DNA from: an uncultured Paracoccaceae bacterium
GTDB lineage: Bacteria > Pseudomonadota > Alphaproteobacteria > Rhodobacterales > Rhodobacteraceae
NCBI GenBank assembly: GCA_947489325.1
Contig: CANLDA010000001.1
Location: 62,001 to 126,000 of the forward strand
DNA: 64,000 nucleotides
Direction of reading: 5' to 3'
Under the pieces are notes generated by a model, which worked only from the letters and a program-made list of their open reading frames with translations, was not told the DNA's origin and made no database searches. Shown here in pieces: positions 44,430 to 53,007 of the stretch (within the stretch, counting starts at the first letter, position 1; each line of letters starts with the position of its first letter). A program made the position numbers and the translations under genes.

Positions 44430-45446
44430 TTAGAAGGAATCTTCGAATTTCTTCGCAAGATCTTCGATGTTGTCTGGTGGCCAGTCCTCAACGTCCATGC
44501 CAAGGTGCAGACCCATACCTGACAACACTTCTTTGATTTCGTTCAAAGATTTGCGGCCAAAGTTCGGAGTGCGCAGCATTTCTGCTTCGGTTTTCTGGAT
44601 CAGATCGCCAATGTAAACGATGTTGTCGTTCTTGAGGCAGTTTGCCGAACGAACAGACAGTTCCAACTCGTCCACTTTCTTGAGCAGAAGTGGGTTGAAC
44701 TCGAGACCATCGTCTTCTTCTTGACGGTTTGCAGATTCAGGCTCGTCAAAGTTGACGAAGATCGACAGTTGATCCTGAAGAATACGCGCGGCATAGGCCA
44801 CGGCGTCTTCTGGGGTCAAAGAACCATCGGTTTCAACCTTCATGGTCAGTTTATCATAGTCCAAAACCTGACCTTCGCGGGTCGGTTGAACATCATAGCT
44901 GACTTTTTTGACAGGCGAGTAAATTGCATCAATCGGAATAAGACCGATTGGCGCATCTTCTGGCTTGTTTTTGTCTGCAGAGACATAACCCTTGCCAGTG
45001 TTCACAGTCAATTCCATGAACAGATCAGCGCCATCATCCAAGTGACAGATAACGTGATCCTTATTCAGGATCTCGATGCCTGCGCTGTCGGAAATGTCAG
45101 CGGCAGTGACAACACCAGGACCTTTTGCATTCACCGAAAGACGCTTTGGCCCTTCGACTTCCATACGCAGGCTGATGCCTTTGAGGTTCAGGATTACGTC
45201 AGTAACATCCTCGCGCACACCGGCGACCGAAGAAAACTCATGCAGAACGTTGTCGATTTGCACGCTGGTGATAGCCGCACCTTGCAGTGAGCTCATCAGA
45301 ACGCGACGCAGCGCGTTGCCCAGTGTCAGGCCAAAGCCGCGTTCCAGCGGTTCAGCAATCACAGTGGCCTGGCGTGCAGGATCATTACCCGGCTTAACTT
45401 CAAGCTGGGTTGGCTTGATCAGTTCTGCCCAATTTTTGTGGATCAT
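44430..45446 (-). CDS. rpoA: DNA-directed RNA polymerase alpha subunit, 338 aa
   Basis: N-terminal dimerisation domain ([21 protein letters not shown] near 45) and C-terminal domain (about 250-330) with [15 protein letters not shown] and [13 protein letters not shown] 45446 with GGAGGG upstream gives [12 protein letters not shown], the alphaproteobacterial start. Confidence 0.97.
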   Translation of the reverse strand: MIHKNWAELIKPTQLEVKPGNDPARQATVIAEPLERGFGLTLGNALRRVLMSSLQGAAITSVQIDNVLHEFSSVAGVREDVTDVILNLKGISLRMEVEGPKRLSVNAKGPGVVTAADISDSAGIEILNKDHVICHLDDGADLFMELTVNTGKGYVSADKNKPEDAPIGLIPIDAIYSPVKKVSYDVQPTREGQVLDYDKLTMKVETDGSLTPEDAVAYAARILQDQLSIFVNFDEPESANRQEEDDGLEFNPLLLKKVDELELSVRSANCLKNDNIVYIGDLIQKTEAEMLRTPNFGRKSLNEIKEVLSGMGLHLGMDVEDWPPDNIEDLAKKFEDSF

Positions 45447-45516
45447 ACGTCCCTCCATTCCTGTCCAACCCTCATGTCCAAAAAGGATCAGACTCCCGAG
45501 GCTTCAAAATGACAAA

Positions 45517-45546
45517 CTGGGGCCGTGTGAAAACACGCAGCCCCAG
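45517..45546 (-). promoter_or_regulatory. Strong hairpin between rpsK and rpoA
   Basis: CTGGGGC and GCCCCAG enclose an inner CGTGT/ACACG stem with a tetraloop; it fills most of the 115-bp gap. It could attenuate rpoA relative to the upstream ribosomal genes or serve mRNA processing. No U tract sits directly behind it. Confidence 0.6.
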
Positions 45547-45561
45547 ATTAAAATACAGTGC

Positions 45562-45954
45562 TTAGACGCGACGACGCTTTGGTGGGCGACAGCCGTTGTG
45601 CGCCATTGGCGTTACATCACGAATAGATGTGATGTTGAAGCCAACCGCAGCCAAAGCGCGCAAAGCAGATTCACGACCCGAACCTGGGCCTTGAACTTCA
45701 ACTTCCAGCGTCTTCATGCCATGTTCCTGAGCTTTCTTAGCAGCATCTTCTGCAGCCATCTGAGCAGCATAAGGAGTCGACTTACGCGACCCTTTGAAGC
45801 CCATGGTGCCTGCGGAAGACCATGCAATGGCGTTGCCTTGCACGTCCGAGATCAGGATCTTGGTGTTGTTGAATGAAGAATTCACATGCGCAACGCCGGT
45901 TGCGATGTTCTTGGAGACCTTTTTCTTGCCTCCGCGACGGGTATCACGTGCCAT
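45562..45954 (-). CDS. rpsK: 30S ribosomal protein S11, 130 aa
   Basis: Has [15 protein letters not shown], the G[19 protein letters not shown] block and the C-terminal [18 protein letters not shown]. Length exact. Second gene of the operon, 14 bp after rpsM. Confidence 0.98.
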   Translation of the reverse strand: MARDTRRGGKKKVSKNIATGVAHVNSSFNNTKILISDVQGNAIAWSSAGTMGFKGSRKSTPYAAQMAAEDAAKKAQEHGMKTLEVEVQGPGSGRESALRALAAVGFNITSIRDVTPMAHNGCRPPKRRRV

Positions 45955-45968
45955 TTCTCAAGCCCCCC

Positions 45969-46337
45969 TTATTTCTTCTTACCAGCAATGGCCTTTGCAG
46001 GGCCTTTGCGAGTACGAGCGTTGGTGTGAGTACGCTGACCGCGTACAGGGAGGTTGCGACGATGACGCAGACCGCGATAGCAGCCAAGGTCCATCAGACG
46101 CTTGATGTTCATTTGAACTTCACGGCGCAGGTCACCCTCAACAGAGAAGTTTGCATCGATGTGTTCGCGAACAGCCAGAACTTCGGCATCGGACAGCTCG
46201 TTTACACGACGAGTTACGTCAATGCCTACGGCTTCGCAGATGGCGGCAGCAGAAGTGTTGCCAATTCCGGTGATATAAGTCAGGGCGATCGGGACCCGTT
46301 TGTGGGTCGGGATGTTTACGCCGGCGATACGTGCCAC
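45969..46337 (-). CDS. rpsM: 30S ribosomal protein S13, 122 aa
   Basis: Begins (GTG start) with [21 protein letters not shown] and ends with the conserved [24 protein letters not shown]-type tail. SD sequence GGAAAG precedes. In most alphaproteobacteria secY and adk lie just upstream; here a fasciclin gene does. Confidence 0.97.
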   Translation of the reverse strand: MARIAGVNIPTHKRVPIALTYITGIGNTSAAAICEAVGIDVTRRVNELSDAEVLAVREHIDANFSVEGDLRREVQMNIKRLMDLGCYRGLRHRRNLPVRGQRTHTNARTRKGPAKAIAGKKK

Positions 46338-46625
46338 GTGTCACTTTCCTTTTCGTTGCGGTTCCGTAGCTCCAGAACCTTTTTTCACAACGTAAGCCCG
46401 AGCAATTAAGCATCGGGCCGCAGCTGATCAGGTGATCTTGCAAACAGGAACATCCCGCAGGCAATATATGATTCTCTTTGCAGAGATAGCGCGTGGTATG
46501 GGTTTTTGGCTGACCCGTCAAGACCACAGAGAAAATCCCAGCGCATTGCCGGAATTTTCCATGACTTACAGTGTCATTTCGGGTCGCACAATCTGTGTTT
46601 TTCCCATTCTGTAGGTTTTGGTCGT
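46338..46625. promoter_or_regulatory. Leader and upstream region of rpsM
   Basis: 288 bp. GCCCGA and TCGGGC (46396-46418) form a hairpin with an 11-nt loop about 60 nt before rpsM, on the transcribed strand. It may be a terminator or autoregulatory site. The region must hold the rpsM operon promoter, as no ribosomal gene lies upstream. Confidence 0.5.
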
Positions 46626-47150
46626 TTAGTGACAGGTGGGACGTGTGCCCGGTAAAAGAACCTTATCCACAACATGGATCACTCCATTGTCGGCAATGAT
46701 ATCTGCCACAATCACATTTGCCATCTCGCCCGTCCCATCCGCGATAGAGACTCCGCCTGCAGTCGCAGTGATGCACAGACGTTCACTTGCAAGAACCGGC
46801 TTAAAGTAAGTCGATCCCGACGGGATCATCGACGCCGTCAACTTACGATCATCCACATGGTACAGCAGGACATTGGTCAACTGCTCCTTGTTTTCAGGTT
46901 TAAGCAAGGTTTCCACAGTCCCCGCAGGCAAAGCCGCAAAGGCCTCGTCCGTGGGCGCATAGACGGTAAACGGCCCCTCTCCCTTGAGTGTATCAACCAA
47001 GCCAGCCGCTGACAGAGCCGCCGCAAGCGTCCCGAACTGCCCGGCCTGTACGGCTGTATCTACGATATCGGCTGCTTTGGCTGTTCCGGCTACAGACGCC
47101 ACCGTGATGGAGGTTGTCAACGCAATCATTTTCAAAGTTGAACCAGTCAT
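46626..47150 (-). CDS. Secreted fasciclin (FAS1)-domain protein, 174 aa
   Basis: Signal peptide ending TAKA|AD at about residue 26; the single FAS1 domain has the H1 box [17 protein letters not shown] and the H2 box [13 protein letters not shown] at the end. FAS1 proteins are extracellular adhesion proteins; in bacteria they occur in periplasm or matrix. Divergent from the XRE-cupin gene. A GGAAGATGAA ribosome-binding site precedes the ATG. Confidence 0.9.
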   Translation of the reverse strand: MTGSTLKMIALTTSITVASVAGTAKAADIVDTAVQAGQFGTLAAALSAAGLVDTLKGEGPFTVYAPTDEAFAALPAGTVETLLKPENKEQLTNVLLYHVDDRKLTASMIPSGSTYFKPVLASERLCITATAGGVSIADGTGEMANVIVADIIADNGVIHVVDKVLLPGTRPTCH

Positions 47151-47320
47151 TTCATCTTCCTTTTCGTTTCGAGTGTGTCCTCATCAAACGAGGATATGAG
47201 TTTTTTGTATGTTGTTAAAAAATTGTTAATCAACTACAAATTTAAGGAAATGAAATATATTTTTCTGACATGCAAAACTGATAAGGTAAATTGCATGATG
47301 CGAAATTTCGGAGGATACAA

Positions 47321-47917
47321 ATGCTGTCTGAAACACTGCAAAACGGACTTCAGGCCTATGAAATCGGGGCCACGATTCGCACATTAAGGTTTGATAAGGG
47401 CATGGGCCTAGAACAACTGGGCAGCCACACAGGCCTGTCGGCGGGCATGCTGTCACGCATTGAGCGCGGTCATATTTTCCCGACACTGCCGACATTACTG
47501 CGCATCGCCATGGTGTTTGGCGTGGGGTTGGATTACTTTTTTGCGGCAAATACAGAAACGCCCGCCTTAGCGATTGTCAGAAAACAAGATCGCATGCGGT
47601 TTCCAAATACCACCGAAGGCCGACCGCAGTTTCATTTCGAAAGCCTTGATTTCCCTATCACCGATCGCTTGCTTGAAACTTTTTTAGCAGAGTTTTCCAG
47701 CGCCACTCCAACTCCGCCCCATTCCCACCTCGGCGCAGAAGTGGTGTATGTGCTGAAAGGCCAGCTTCAAATCAACATACAAGGAGACCAACACAGATTG
47801 GAGGAAGGTGATGCCATGTATTTTGATCCAAGCCCCGAACACAGTTATGTTCGATTAGGGGCGGAAAACTGTACAGTTTTCATCGCAATCACACAGGATT
47901 CAACATCAAATGAATGA
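47321..47917 (+). CDS. XRE-family regulator with C-terminal cupin domain, 198 aa
   Basis: Helix-turn-helix at about 15-65 (TIRTLRFDKGMGLEQLGSHTGLSAGMLSRIERG) and a cupin-2 beta-barrel at about 115-190 (PPHSHLGAEVVYVLKGQLQI, GDAMYFDPSPEHSYVRLG) with metal-binding His residues. Such proteins regulate amino-acid, polyamine or sulfur metabolism by sensing a small ligand. ATG 47321 with GGAGG 9 nt before it is chosen over codons at 47291. The next gene overlaps by 8 bp. Confidence 0.9.
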   Translation: MLSETLQNGLQAYEIGATIRTLRFDKGMGLEQLGSHTGLSAGMLSRIERGHIFPTLPTLLRIAMVFGVGLDYFFAANTETPALAIVRKQDRMRFPNTTEGRPQFHFESLDFPITDRLLETFLAEFSSATPTPPHSHLGAEVVYVLKGQLQINIQGDQHRLEEGDAMYFDPSPEHSYVRLGAENCTVFIAITQDSTSNE

Positions 47918-48434
47918 TTGTATGCCGTTTTCAATCGGCACCAGAGTCTGCGTCAATGACAAGATGCAAACCGGATATTGTTACGATCTGGTTGCTCCAA
48001 TAGGTATGGCATCTGATGACAATTTCACCCCGTATTACACACCAAAGGAGATGCTTGAAATGGGTGTGTTTGAAGGGAAATACTGCACCGATTGCACCGC
48101 AGAGTTTCCGCATGATTGGTTTGAAAACGCAAAGCAAAGTGACACGCCAAATCCATCACTGAACTATTTCGGCATCAAAAGCCGCCAATCTCTGAGCGTT
48201 TGGAAACAAAAAGGATGGCTCATCGACCCTGATCCCAGAGGATGGTTTCAATGGTATTGCCGTTATTATTTGGGGCGCCGTATCCAAGACGTCGATGCTT
48301 GGCAGATCAAACGCTGGCGTGCATTTTCACGTCACGCCGGGCAAATCCGTGCAAACTGCCATCCCGGAGACGTCTTCTGCCGCCCCCGTCAACGACAGGC
48401 TTTGTTGCAATGGGCTTATGACCCTCTGATTTGA
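47910..48434 (+). CDS. Conserved hypothetical protein rich in Cys, Trp and Tyr, 174 aa
   Basis: I do not recognise a named family. Visible features are an ordered central part with TPKEMLEMGVFEGKYCTDC, SRQSLSVWKQKGWL and DPRGWFQWYCRYYLGRR, and the C-terminal RHAGQIRANC...CRPRQRQALLQWAYD. There are nine cysteines, four of them in the last two thirds near aromatic residues, suggesting metal or nucleic-acid binding. No signal peptide or membrane helix. It overlaps the XRE-cupin gene by 8 bp and is therefore translated with it. Function unknown. Confidence 0.7.
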   Translation: MNDCMPFSIGTRVCVNDKMQTGYCYDLVAPIGMASDDNFTPYYTPKEMLEMGVFEGKYCTDCTAEFPHDWFENAKQSDTPNPSLNYFGIKSRQSLSVWKQKGWLIDPDPRGWFQWYCRYYLGRRIQDVDAWQIKRWRAFSRHAGQIRANCHPGDVFCRPRQRQALLQWAYDPLI

Positions 48435-48492
48435 CGTAAACATCAGGCCTCTTCGAACGCCAGTCAGACAATGCCCCGGCTGTTTCTTCTGC

Positions 48493-48861
48493 CTAAGCTT
48501 CTAATTTTGGCGCATATCGGCGGCAGTCATTACCCTGATAATCACTGCTTACAATTTTGCGCCCCTTCAGAAGAGCCGTGAACGTGCAAGAATGAGTGAC
48601 AGTCTGGTATCGATACCCAACCACAGTCTGTTGACCATTCAAATAGGCATAGATCGGTACGGCCTGGCGACTCGTATACGAATGCTTCCAAATGGCCTGT
48701 TGTGACGTTCTTTTATAAGCTTCCCCAATCCGCGCCTCGACCTCTTGCAGTGTTTTACCATTAAACTGCGTCTGCCGGGCTTCGCGTTCTTCAGGTGTTT
48801 CAAAACATCCCGCCAGTGTCAAAATAACACCAAAAGAGAACAGCATTCTAATTACATTCAC
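48493..48861 (-). CDS. Small lipoprotein of unknown function, 122 aa
   Basis: GTG start gives NVIRMLFSFGVILTLAGC, a lipobox LAGC with the cysteine at residue 19; the rest is a charged region (EREARQTQF) and a beta-rich domain with WKHSYTSR and one cysteine pair near the end (HSC, NDC). No known domain. The cysteine should be lipidated in the periplasm. Confidence 0.7.
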   Translation of the reverse strand: MNVIRMLFSFGVILTLAGCFETPEEREARQTQFNGKTLQEVEARIGEAYKRTSQQAIWKHSYTSRQAVPIYAYLNGQQTVVGYRYQTVTHSCTFTALLKGRKIVSSDYQGNDCRRYAPKLEA

Positions 48862-48947
48862 GAATTTTCATCCAAAATTTAAATCTCACACGCTACATAC
48901 AAAATGTTAACCTGCCGTTGTCTAACACTTATACACTCTGGGTTGTA

Positions 48948-49997
48948 TTATCTCTTGATAGAGTTGCAAACCGGGCACGCTAAATGTGGCTTTAGTGCAA
49001 TTTTTCGACTCTCGCCGTACAAAGCGTCATAAATCAACATTTCGCCGCGCAATGCTTCGCCCGCTCCGGTGATCACCTTCACCGCCTCTACCGCCATCAT
49101 TGACCCAACAACACCCGGCAATGGGCTGATAACGCCTGCCTCAGCGCAATTGGGGGCTAGCCCTGCAGCGGGGACCTCTGGGAACACGCATTGATAACAG
49201 GGGCCGCCAGATGTGGGATCAAACACACTCAACTGCCCCTCCCATTGCGATAGTGCGCCAGAAACAAGCGGTTTACCCATCGCAACACAGGCCCGGTTGA
49301 CCAGATATCTCGTGTCGAAGTTATCCGTTCCATCCAGCACAAGATCATAGTCCGAAACTATTTCAACAGCATCAGCCTCATCCATTCGCCGCTGATAGGT
49401 TTTCACAACAATATGTGGGTTGATCGCCTGCATGGATTCCGCAGCAGATGCCACCTTGGGGCGCGTTTCATCATCCATCGTGTGAATGATTTGACGCTGC
49501 AAATTCGAGGCATCCACCGCATCATCATCAATAACACCAATCGTGCCAACGCCAGCCGCCGCCAAATACATCAACGCAGGAGACCCAAGTCCCCCGGCCC
49601 CAACGACAAGAACACGCGCATCCTTTAGGCGTTTCTGACCAAGGCCACCCACCTCGCGCAAAACGATATGGCGCGCGTATCGGTTCAGTTCTGCCTCACT
49701 GAAAGGACCTTCTGGTTCATCTTGCACAGAACTAATTCGCTTGTCCGCCCGTGCTTGCAGCCAACGCAAACCTTGCCTGTATATAAACCAAACAATAAAT
49801 GCCCCGCCCAGTATTAACCAAAACTCTGGTTCGCGCCCCAGCCACTCACGCATGGGGTGCCCATCCGGTAATGTAAGATTGATTAACAGCGCATAGACAT
49901 ACAACACCCCGACAAAGCAGGATCGCACACTACGTGACAATCCCAGCAACATACCGCCCCACCACAAAACGGCTGTAATGATCAGGAACAGGATCAT
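48948..49997 (-). CDS. Membrane-anchored MoeB/ThiF-type E1-like protein, 349 aa
   Basis: N-terminal 75 residues contain two or three membrane segments (about 1-20, 26-45 and 60-75); then the E1 adenylation domain starts RYARHIVLREVGGLGQKRL with GAGGLGSP, the ATP-binding DDAVDASNLQRQI, and DGTDNFDTRYLVN. Two zinc CxxC motifs are present, one in GPCYQC and one in ACPVC. The enzyme adenylates the C-terminus of a sulfur carrier (MoaD or ThiS). It follows dut by 2 bp. Confidence 0.85.
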   Translation of the reverse strand: MILFLIITAVLWWGGMLLGLSRSVRSCFVGVLYVYALLINLTLPDGHPMREWLGREPEFWLILGGAFIVWFIYRQGLRWLQARADKRISSVQDEPEGPFSEAELNRYARHIVLREVGGLGQKRLKDARVLVVGAGGLGSPALMYLAAAGVGTIGVIDDDAVDASNLQRQIIHTMDDETRPKVASAAESMQAINPHIVVKTYQRRMDEADAVEIVSDYDLVLDGTDNFDTRYLVNRACVAMGKPLVSGALSQWEGQLSVFDPTSGGPCYQCVFPEVPAAGLAPNCAEAGVISPLPGVVGSMMAVEAVKVITGAGEALRGEMLIYDALYGESRKIALKPHLACPVCNSIKR

Positions 49998-49999
49998 TT

Positions 50000-50461
50000 C
50001 TACGCGAACCCAGTAGAGCCAAAACCGCCTTCGCCACGCACACTATCGCTCAGGTCACCTACCACCGAAAATTGGGCTTGCACCACAGGGGCAACAACCA
50101 TTTGGGCAATCCGCGCGCCATGCGCGACATGAAATGGCTCTTGCCCTGTGTTCATCAGAATAACACCCAAAGGCCCCCGGTAATCGCTATCAATTGTGCC
50201 CGGACTGTTAGGCAAAGTGATCCCATATTTTAACGCAAGGCCTGAACGCGGGCGAATTTGCACTTCAAACCCGACGGGAATCTCAATCCGCATTCCGGTC
50301 GGCACCAAAGCCCGTGCTCCTGGCTTCAAAACGACCCCTTCGCGAGCCTCATCAGGAAAATTCGCGCGCACATCTGCGCCCGCCGCACCAACCGTCTCAT
50401 AAGATGGCAAGGCCACGTTCTTATCCGCACCCTCTGTCCAGCTGACCTTTATGGCAACCAC
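50000..50461 (-). CDS. dut: Deoxyuridine 5'-triphosphate nucleotidohydrolase, 153 aa
   Basis: Five trimeric dUTPase motifs: [40 protein letters not shown], and the C-terminal [10 protein letters not shown]. It starts with GTG with AAGGGG upstream. The product hydrolyses dUTP and keeps uracil out of DNA. Part of coaBC-dut-moeB. Confidence 0.95.
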   Translation of the reverse strand: MVAIKVSWTEGADKNVALPSYETVGAAGADVRANFPDEAREGVVLKPGARALVPTGMRIEIPVGFEVQIRPRSGLALKYGITLPNSPGTIDSDYRGPLGVILMNTGQEPFHVAHGARIAQMVVAPVVQAQFSVVGDLSDSVRGEGGFGSTGFA

Positions 50462-50470
50462 GGCCTGCCC

Positions 50471-50503
50471 CTTCTTCTTGGTTCAAATATCCCCGCCGGA
50501 GGC
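50471..50503. repeat. Rhodobacteraceae-type intergenic motif, copy 1
   Basis: Read on the minus strand it is GCCTCCGGCGGGGATATTT followed by GAACCAAGAAGAAG. A related sequence occurs at 53923-53953 (copy 2), and I recall similar intergenic motifs in other roseobacter genomes. It lies in the 45-bp space between coaBC and dut and contains the dut ribosome-binding region. Confidence 0.5.
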
Positions 50504-50506
50504 ATC

Positions 50507-51700
50507 CTAGCCCAGCGCCAAGGCGATACGTTCTGCAAGATGCAATGCAACCTCATCCTTGCCCATCCGCGGCCAATGATCCGCACCATCCTCAGAAATC
50601 ACGACAACCGTATTTTCACGGCCTCCCATGATGCCTGTTTCGGGGCTGACATCGTTGGCCACAATCCAATCACAGCCTTTGCGCATCCGCTTGGCAGAGG
50701 CATTCGCCAACACATCATCCGTTTCTGCCGCAAATCCAACCACCAAGTCAGGGCGCCCTTCGGCCATTTGCGACACGGATGCCAAAATATCTGGATTTTC
50801 AGAAAACGAAAGCGCCGGAATCTTGCCCGCTTGTTTCTTAATCTTGCTGTCTGATGCGCTCTCAACACGCCAATCCGCCACAGCGGCGGCAAACACCGCG
50901 GCATCCACTGGCAGCACTTGCTCAACCGCAATCATCATTTCGGCAGCGGTTTGCACCTCAACCACATGCGCTCCTTCGGGGCGTGGCTCTTCTGCGGGAC
51001 CGGTGACAAACACCACCTCTGCCCCCAACATATTCAAGGCACGCGCAATCGCCGTGCCTTGCGCACCAGAGGAACGATTCGCGATATAGCGCACGGGATC
51101 AATCGGTTCATGCGTCGGCCCGGATGTCACCAGAATACGCCGCCCTGTCAGGGGGCCTTCTGCAAGTGCGCCGGTAATCGCACCGGCAATTTCTGCAGGC
51201 TCGCCCATACGCCCGGGGCCATATTCGCCGCAGGCCATATCGCCCTCGTTCGGGCCAATAAAGGACACGCCGTCAGATTTCAGTTGCGCAATATTGCGCT
51301 GCGTCGCCGGGTGTTGCCACATCCGCACATTCATCGCAGGCGCGATCAGCACAGGTGTGTCCGTCGCCAAAAGCAATGTAGACGCCAAATCATCCGCCTG
51401 CCCACCGACCATCTTGGCCATTAAATCGGCCGTAGCCGGGGCCACCACCACCAAATCGGCAGAACGCGACAGTTGAATATGTCCCATCTCTGCTTCATCC
51501 GTGAGATCAAAGAGATCGGTAAATGCCTTTTCCCCAGCCAATGCGGCCACAGACAAGGGCGTTACAAATTCCTGCCCAGCGCGGGTGAGTACGGGCGTCA
51601 CCCATGCGCCTTGTTTGCGCAGCAACCGGATCAACTCCAGCGTTTTATAAGCAGCAATGCCACCGCCGATAATCAGCAGAATTCGTTTATCTTCCAGCAT
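50507..51700 (-). CDS. coaBC: Phosphopantothenoylcysteine decarboxylase / synthetase, 397 aa
   Basis: CoaC half (1-185): GGGIAAYKTLELIRLL, PATADLMAKM, APAMNVRMWQHP. CoaB half (185-397): TSGPTHEPIDPVRYIANRSSG and FAAETDD. It makes 4'-phosphopantetheine from phosphopantothenate via cysteine coupling. ATG 51700 gives MLEDKRILLIIGGGIAAY; upstream codons to 51802 are not conserved. Heads the coaBC-dut-moeB run. Confidence 0.95.
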   Translation of the reverse strand: MLEDKRILLIIGGGIAAYKTLELIRLLRKQGAWVTPVLTRAGQEFVTPLSVAALAGEKAFTDLFDLTDEAEMGHIQLSRSADLVVVAPATADLMAKMVGGQADDLASTLLLATDTPVLIAPAMNVRMWQHPATQRNIAQLKSDGVSFIGPNEGDMACGEYGPGRMGEPAEIAGAITGALAEGPLTGRRILVTSGPTHEPIDPVRYIANRSSGAQGTAIARALNMLGAEVVFVTGPAEEPRPEGAHVVEVQTAAEMMIAVEQVLPVDAAVFAAAVADWRVESASDSKIKKQAGKIPALSFSENPDILASVSQMAEGRPDLVVGFAAETDDVLANASAKRMRKGCDWIVANDVSPETGIMGGRENTVVVISEDGADHWPRMGKDEVALHLAERIALALG

Positions 51701-51855
51701 TCTGATGCCTCTGGCCAATGTTTCGCTGCAAACACTAGGGCTTTGCGGATACAGAAACAAGCACTCGCTGGCCGAGGCAAATCCGCGCTGGCTTGCTTGC
51801 ACTTGGATGCATTATTCCGCAGGGTGGCGTGATCGGAAACACGCGCGCGGACATC

Positions 51856-52380
51856 ATGACACTTCCACATCTCACATTTATCTTGGGCGGGGCTACCTCG
51901 GGAAAATCTGCCTTTGCTGAAAGCCTTGTTTTCGCGGATGGCGCTGCCCGTGTCTATGTGGCAACCGCCCAGATTTGGGACGATGAAATGCGTGCCAAGG
52001 TGGATCGTCATCATACCATGCGCGGGCCTGACTGGATCACACATGAGACCCCTTTTCATGTTCAAGACGCTCTCTCTCTGGTCAAAGCAGATCAGGTTGT
52101 CTTGTTGGATTGCGCAACCATGTGGCTGAGCAATCATCTGTTGGCCGAAAACAATCTTGAGAGCGAAACCGAAACATTGTTGCAGGCATTGAACGACTGC
52201 AAGGGCCGCGTGGTGGTCGTATCCAATGAGGTGGGCATGGGAATTGTGCCAGACAATGCCTTGGCGCGACAGTTTCGCGAGGAACAAGGACGGCTTAATC
52301 AACATCTTGCCACCGCTTCTGATCTTGCCGTTTTTGTTGTTGCAGGACTGCCTCAGGTCTTGAAAGGGCATCTGCCATGA
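51856..52380 (+). CDS. cobU: Bifunctional adenosylcobinamide kinase / guanylyltransferase, 174 aa
   Basis: P-loop LGGATSGKSAFAE at 9-21 (usually GGARSGKS), the VATAQ motif near 38, DDEMRAKVDRHHTMR with the guanylylated His, and SNEVGMGIVP near 127. Converts adenosylcobinamide to adenosyl-GDP-cobinamide in cobalamin assembly. ATG 51856 is the family start. Overlaps the next gene by 4 bp (ATGA). Confidence 0.92.
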   Translation: MTLPHLTFILGGATSGKSAFAESLVFADGAARVYVATAQIWDDEMRAKVDRHHTMRGPDWITHETPFHVQDALSLVKADQVVLLDCATMWLSNHLLAENNLESETETLLQALNDCKGRVVVVSNEVGMGIVPDNALARQFREEQGRLNQHLATASDLAVFVVAGLPQVLKGHLP

Positions 52381-52949
52381 CGCAGCTGTTTTTGGTGCGA
52401 CACGGCCCGACCCATGCCAAATCTTTTGTTGGGTGGACTGATTTGCCTGCCGATTTATCCGATACCGCTGCGATCTCTCGATTACATGACTATCTGCCCA
52501 CAGAAGCAGTCGTCATTTCATCAGACCTCAGTCGCGCAGTTGCCACAGCAGACGCCATTCAGGGCAAACGAATACGGCTGGCCCATGATCCTGACCTGCG
52601 CGAAATTCATTTTGGCGCGTGGGAGATGCAGCATTTTTCCGAGATCGAGGATCAAGACCATCTGCGCAGCTATTGGGAAACACCGGGAGATGTGCGCGCC
52701 CCTGACGGCGAAAGCTGGCATGACGTGGTGACGCGCGTGAATGATGCAATCGCGCGATTGATTACAAGCCACGCAGGATGCAACATCATTCTTGTTGCTC
52801 ATTTTGGGGTAATCCTGACACAGGTACAACGCGCCGGTGGCCTCAGTGCCTATGAGGCCTTTGGCCATAAGATCGACAACCTATCCGTCACAGAAGTGTC
52901 CCTAACATCTGATGGTTGGCAATCAGGATGTATCAATCACATCCCGTGA
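52377..52949 (+). CDS. Histidine phosphatase, CobC-like (alpha-ribazole phosphatase candidate), 190 aa
   Basis: RHG motif at 8-10 (FLVRHGPTHAK), SSDLSRAVATAD, the E-x-HFGAWE middle motif and the C-terminal AHFG with the second catalytic histidine. The position behind cobU suggests alpha-ribazole-5'-phosphate dephosphorylation in cobalamin synthesis (inference); phosphoglycerate-mutase-like activity is the alternative. Confidence 0.82.
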   Translation: MTQLFLVRHGPTHAKSFVGWTDLPADLSDTAAISRLHDYLPTEAVVISSDLSRAVATADAIQGKRIRLAHDPDLREIHFGAWEMQHFSEIEDQDHLRSYWETPGDVRAPDGESWHDVVTRVNDAIARLITSHAGCNIILVAHFGVILTQVQRAGGLSAYEAFGHKIDNLSVTEVSLTSDGWQSGCINHIP

Positions 52950-53007
52950 TCCACCGCGCCACAATCTTTCATTTTGCGGTGGGATGCCCTGATTGTAGGC
53001 TGTTCAG

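Noticed and set aside
45076-45876. Open frame of 266 codons on the plus strand
   Set aside because: Antisense to rpoA and rpsK.
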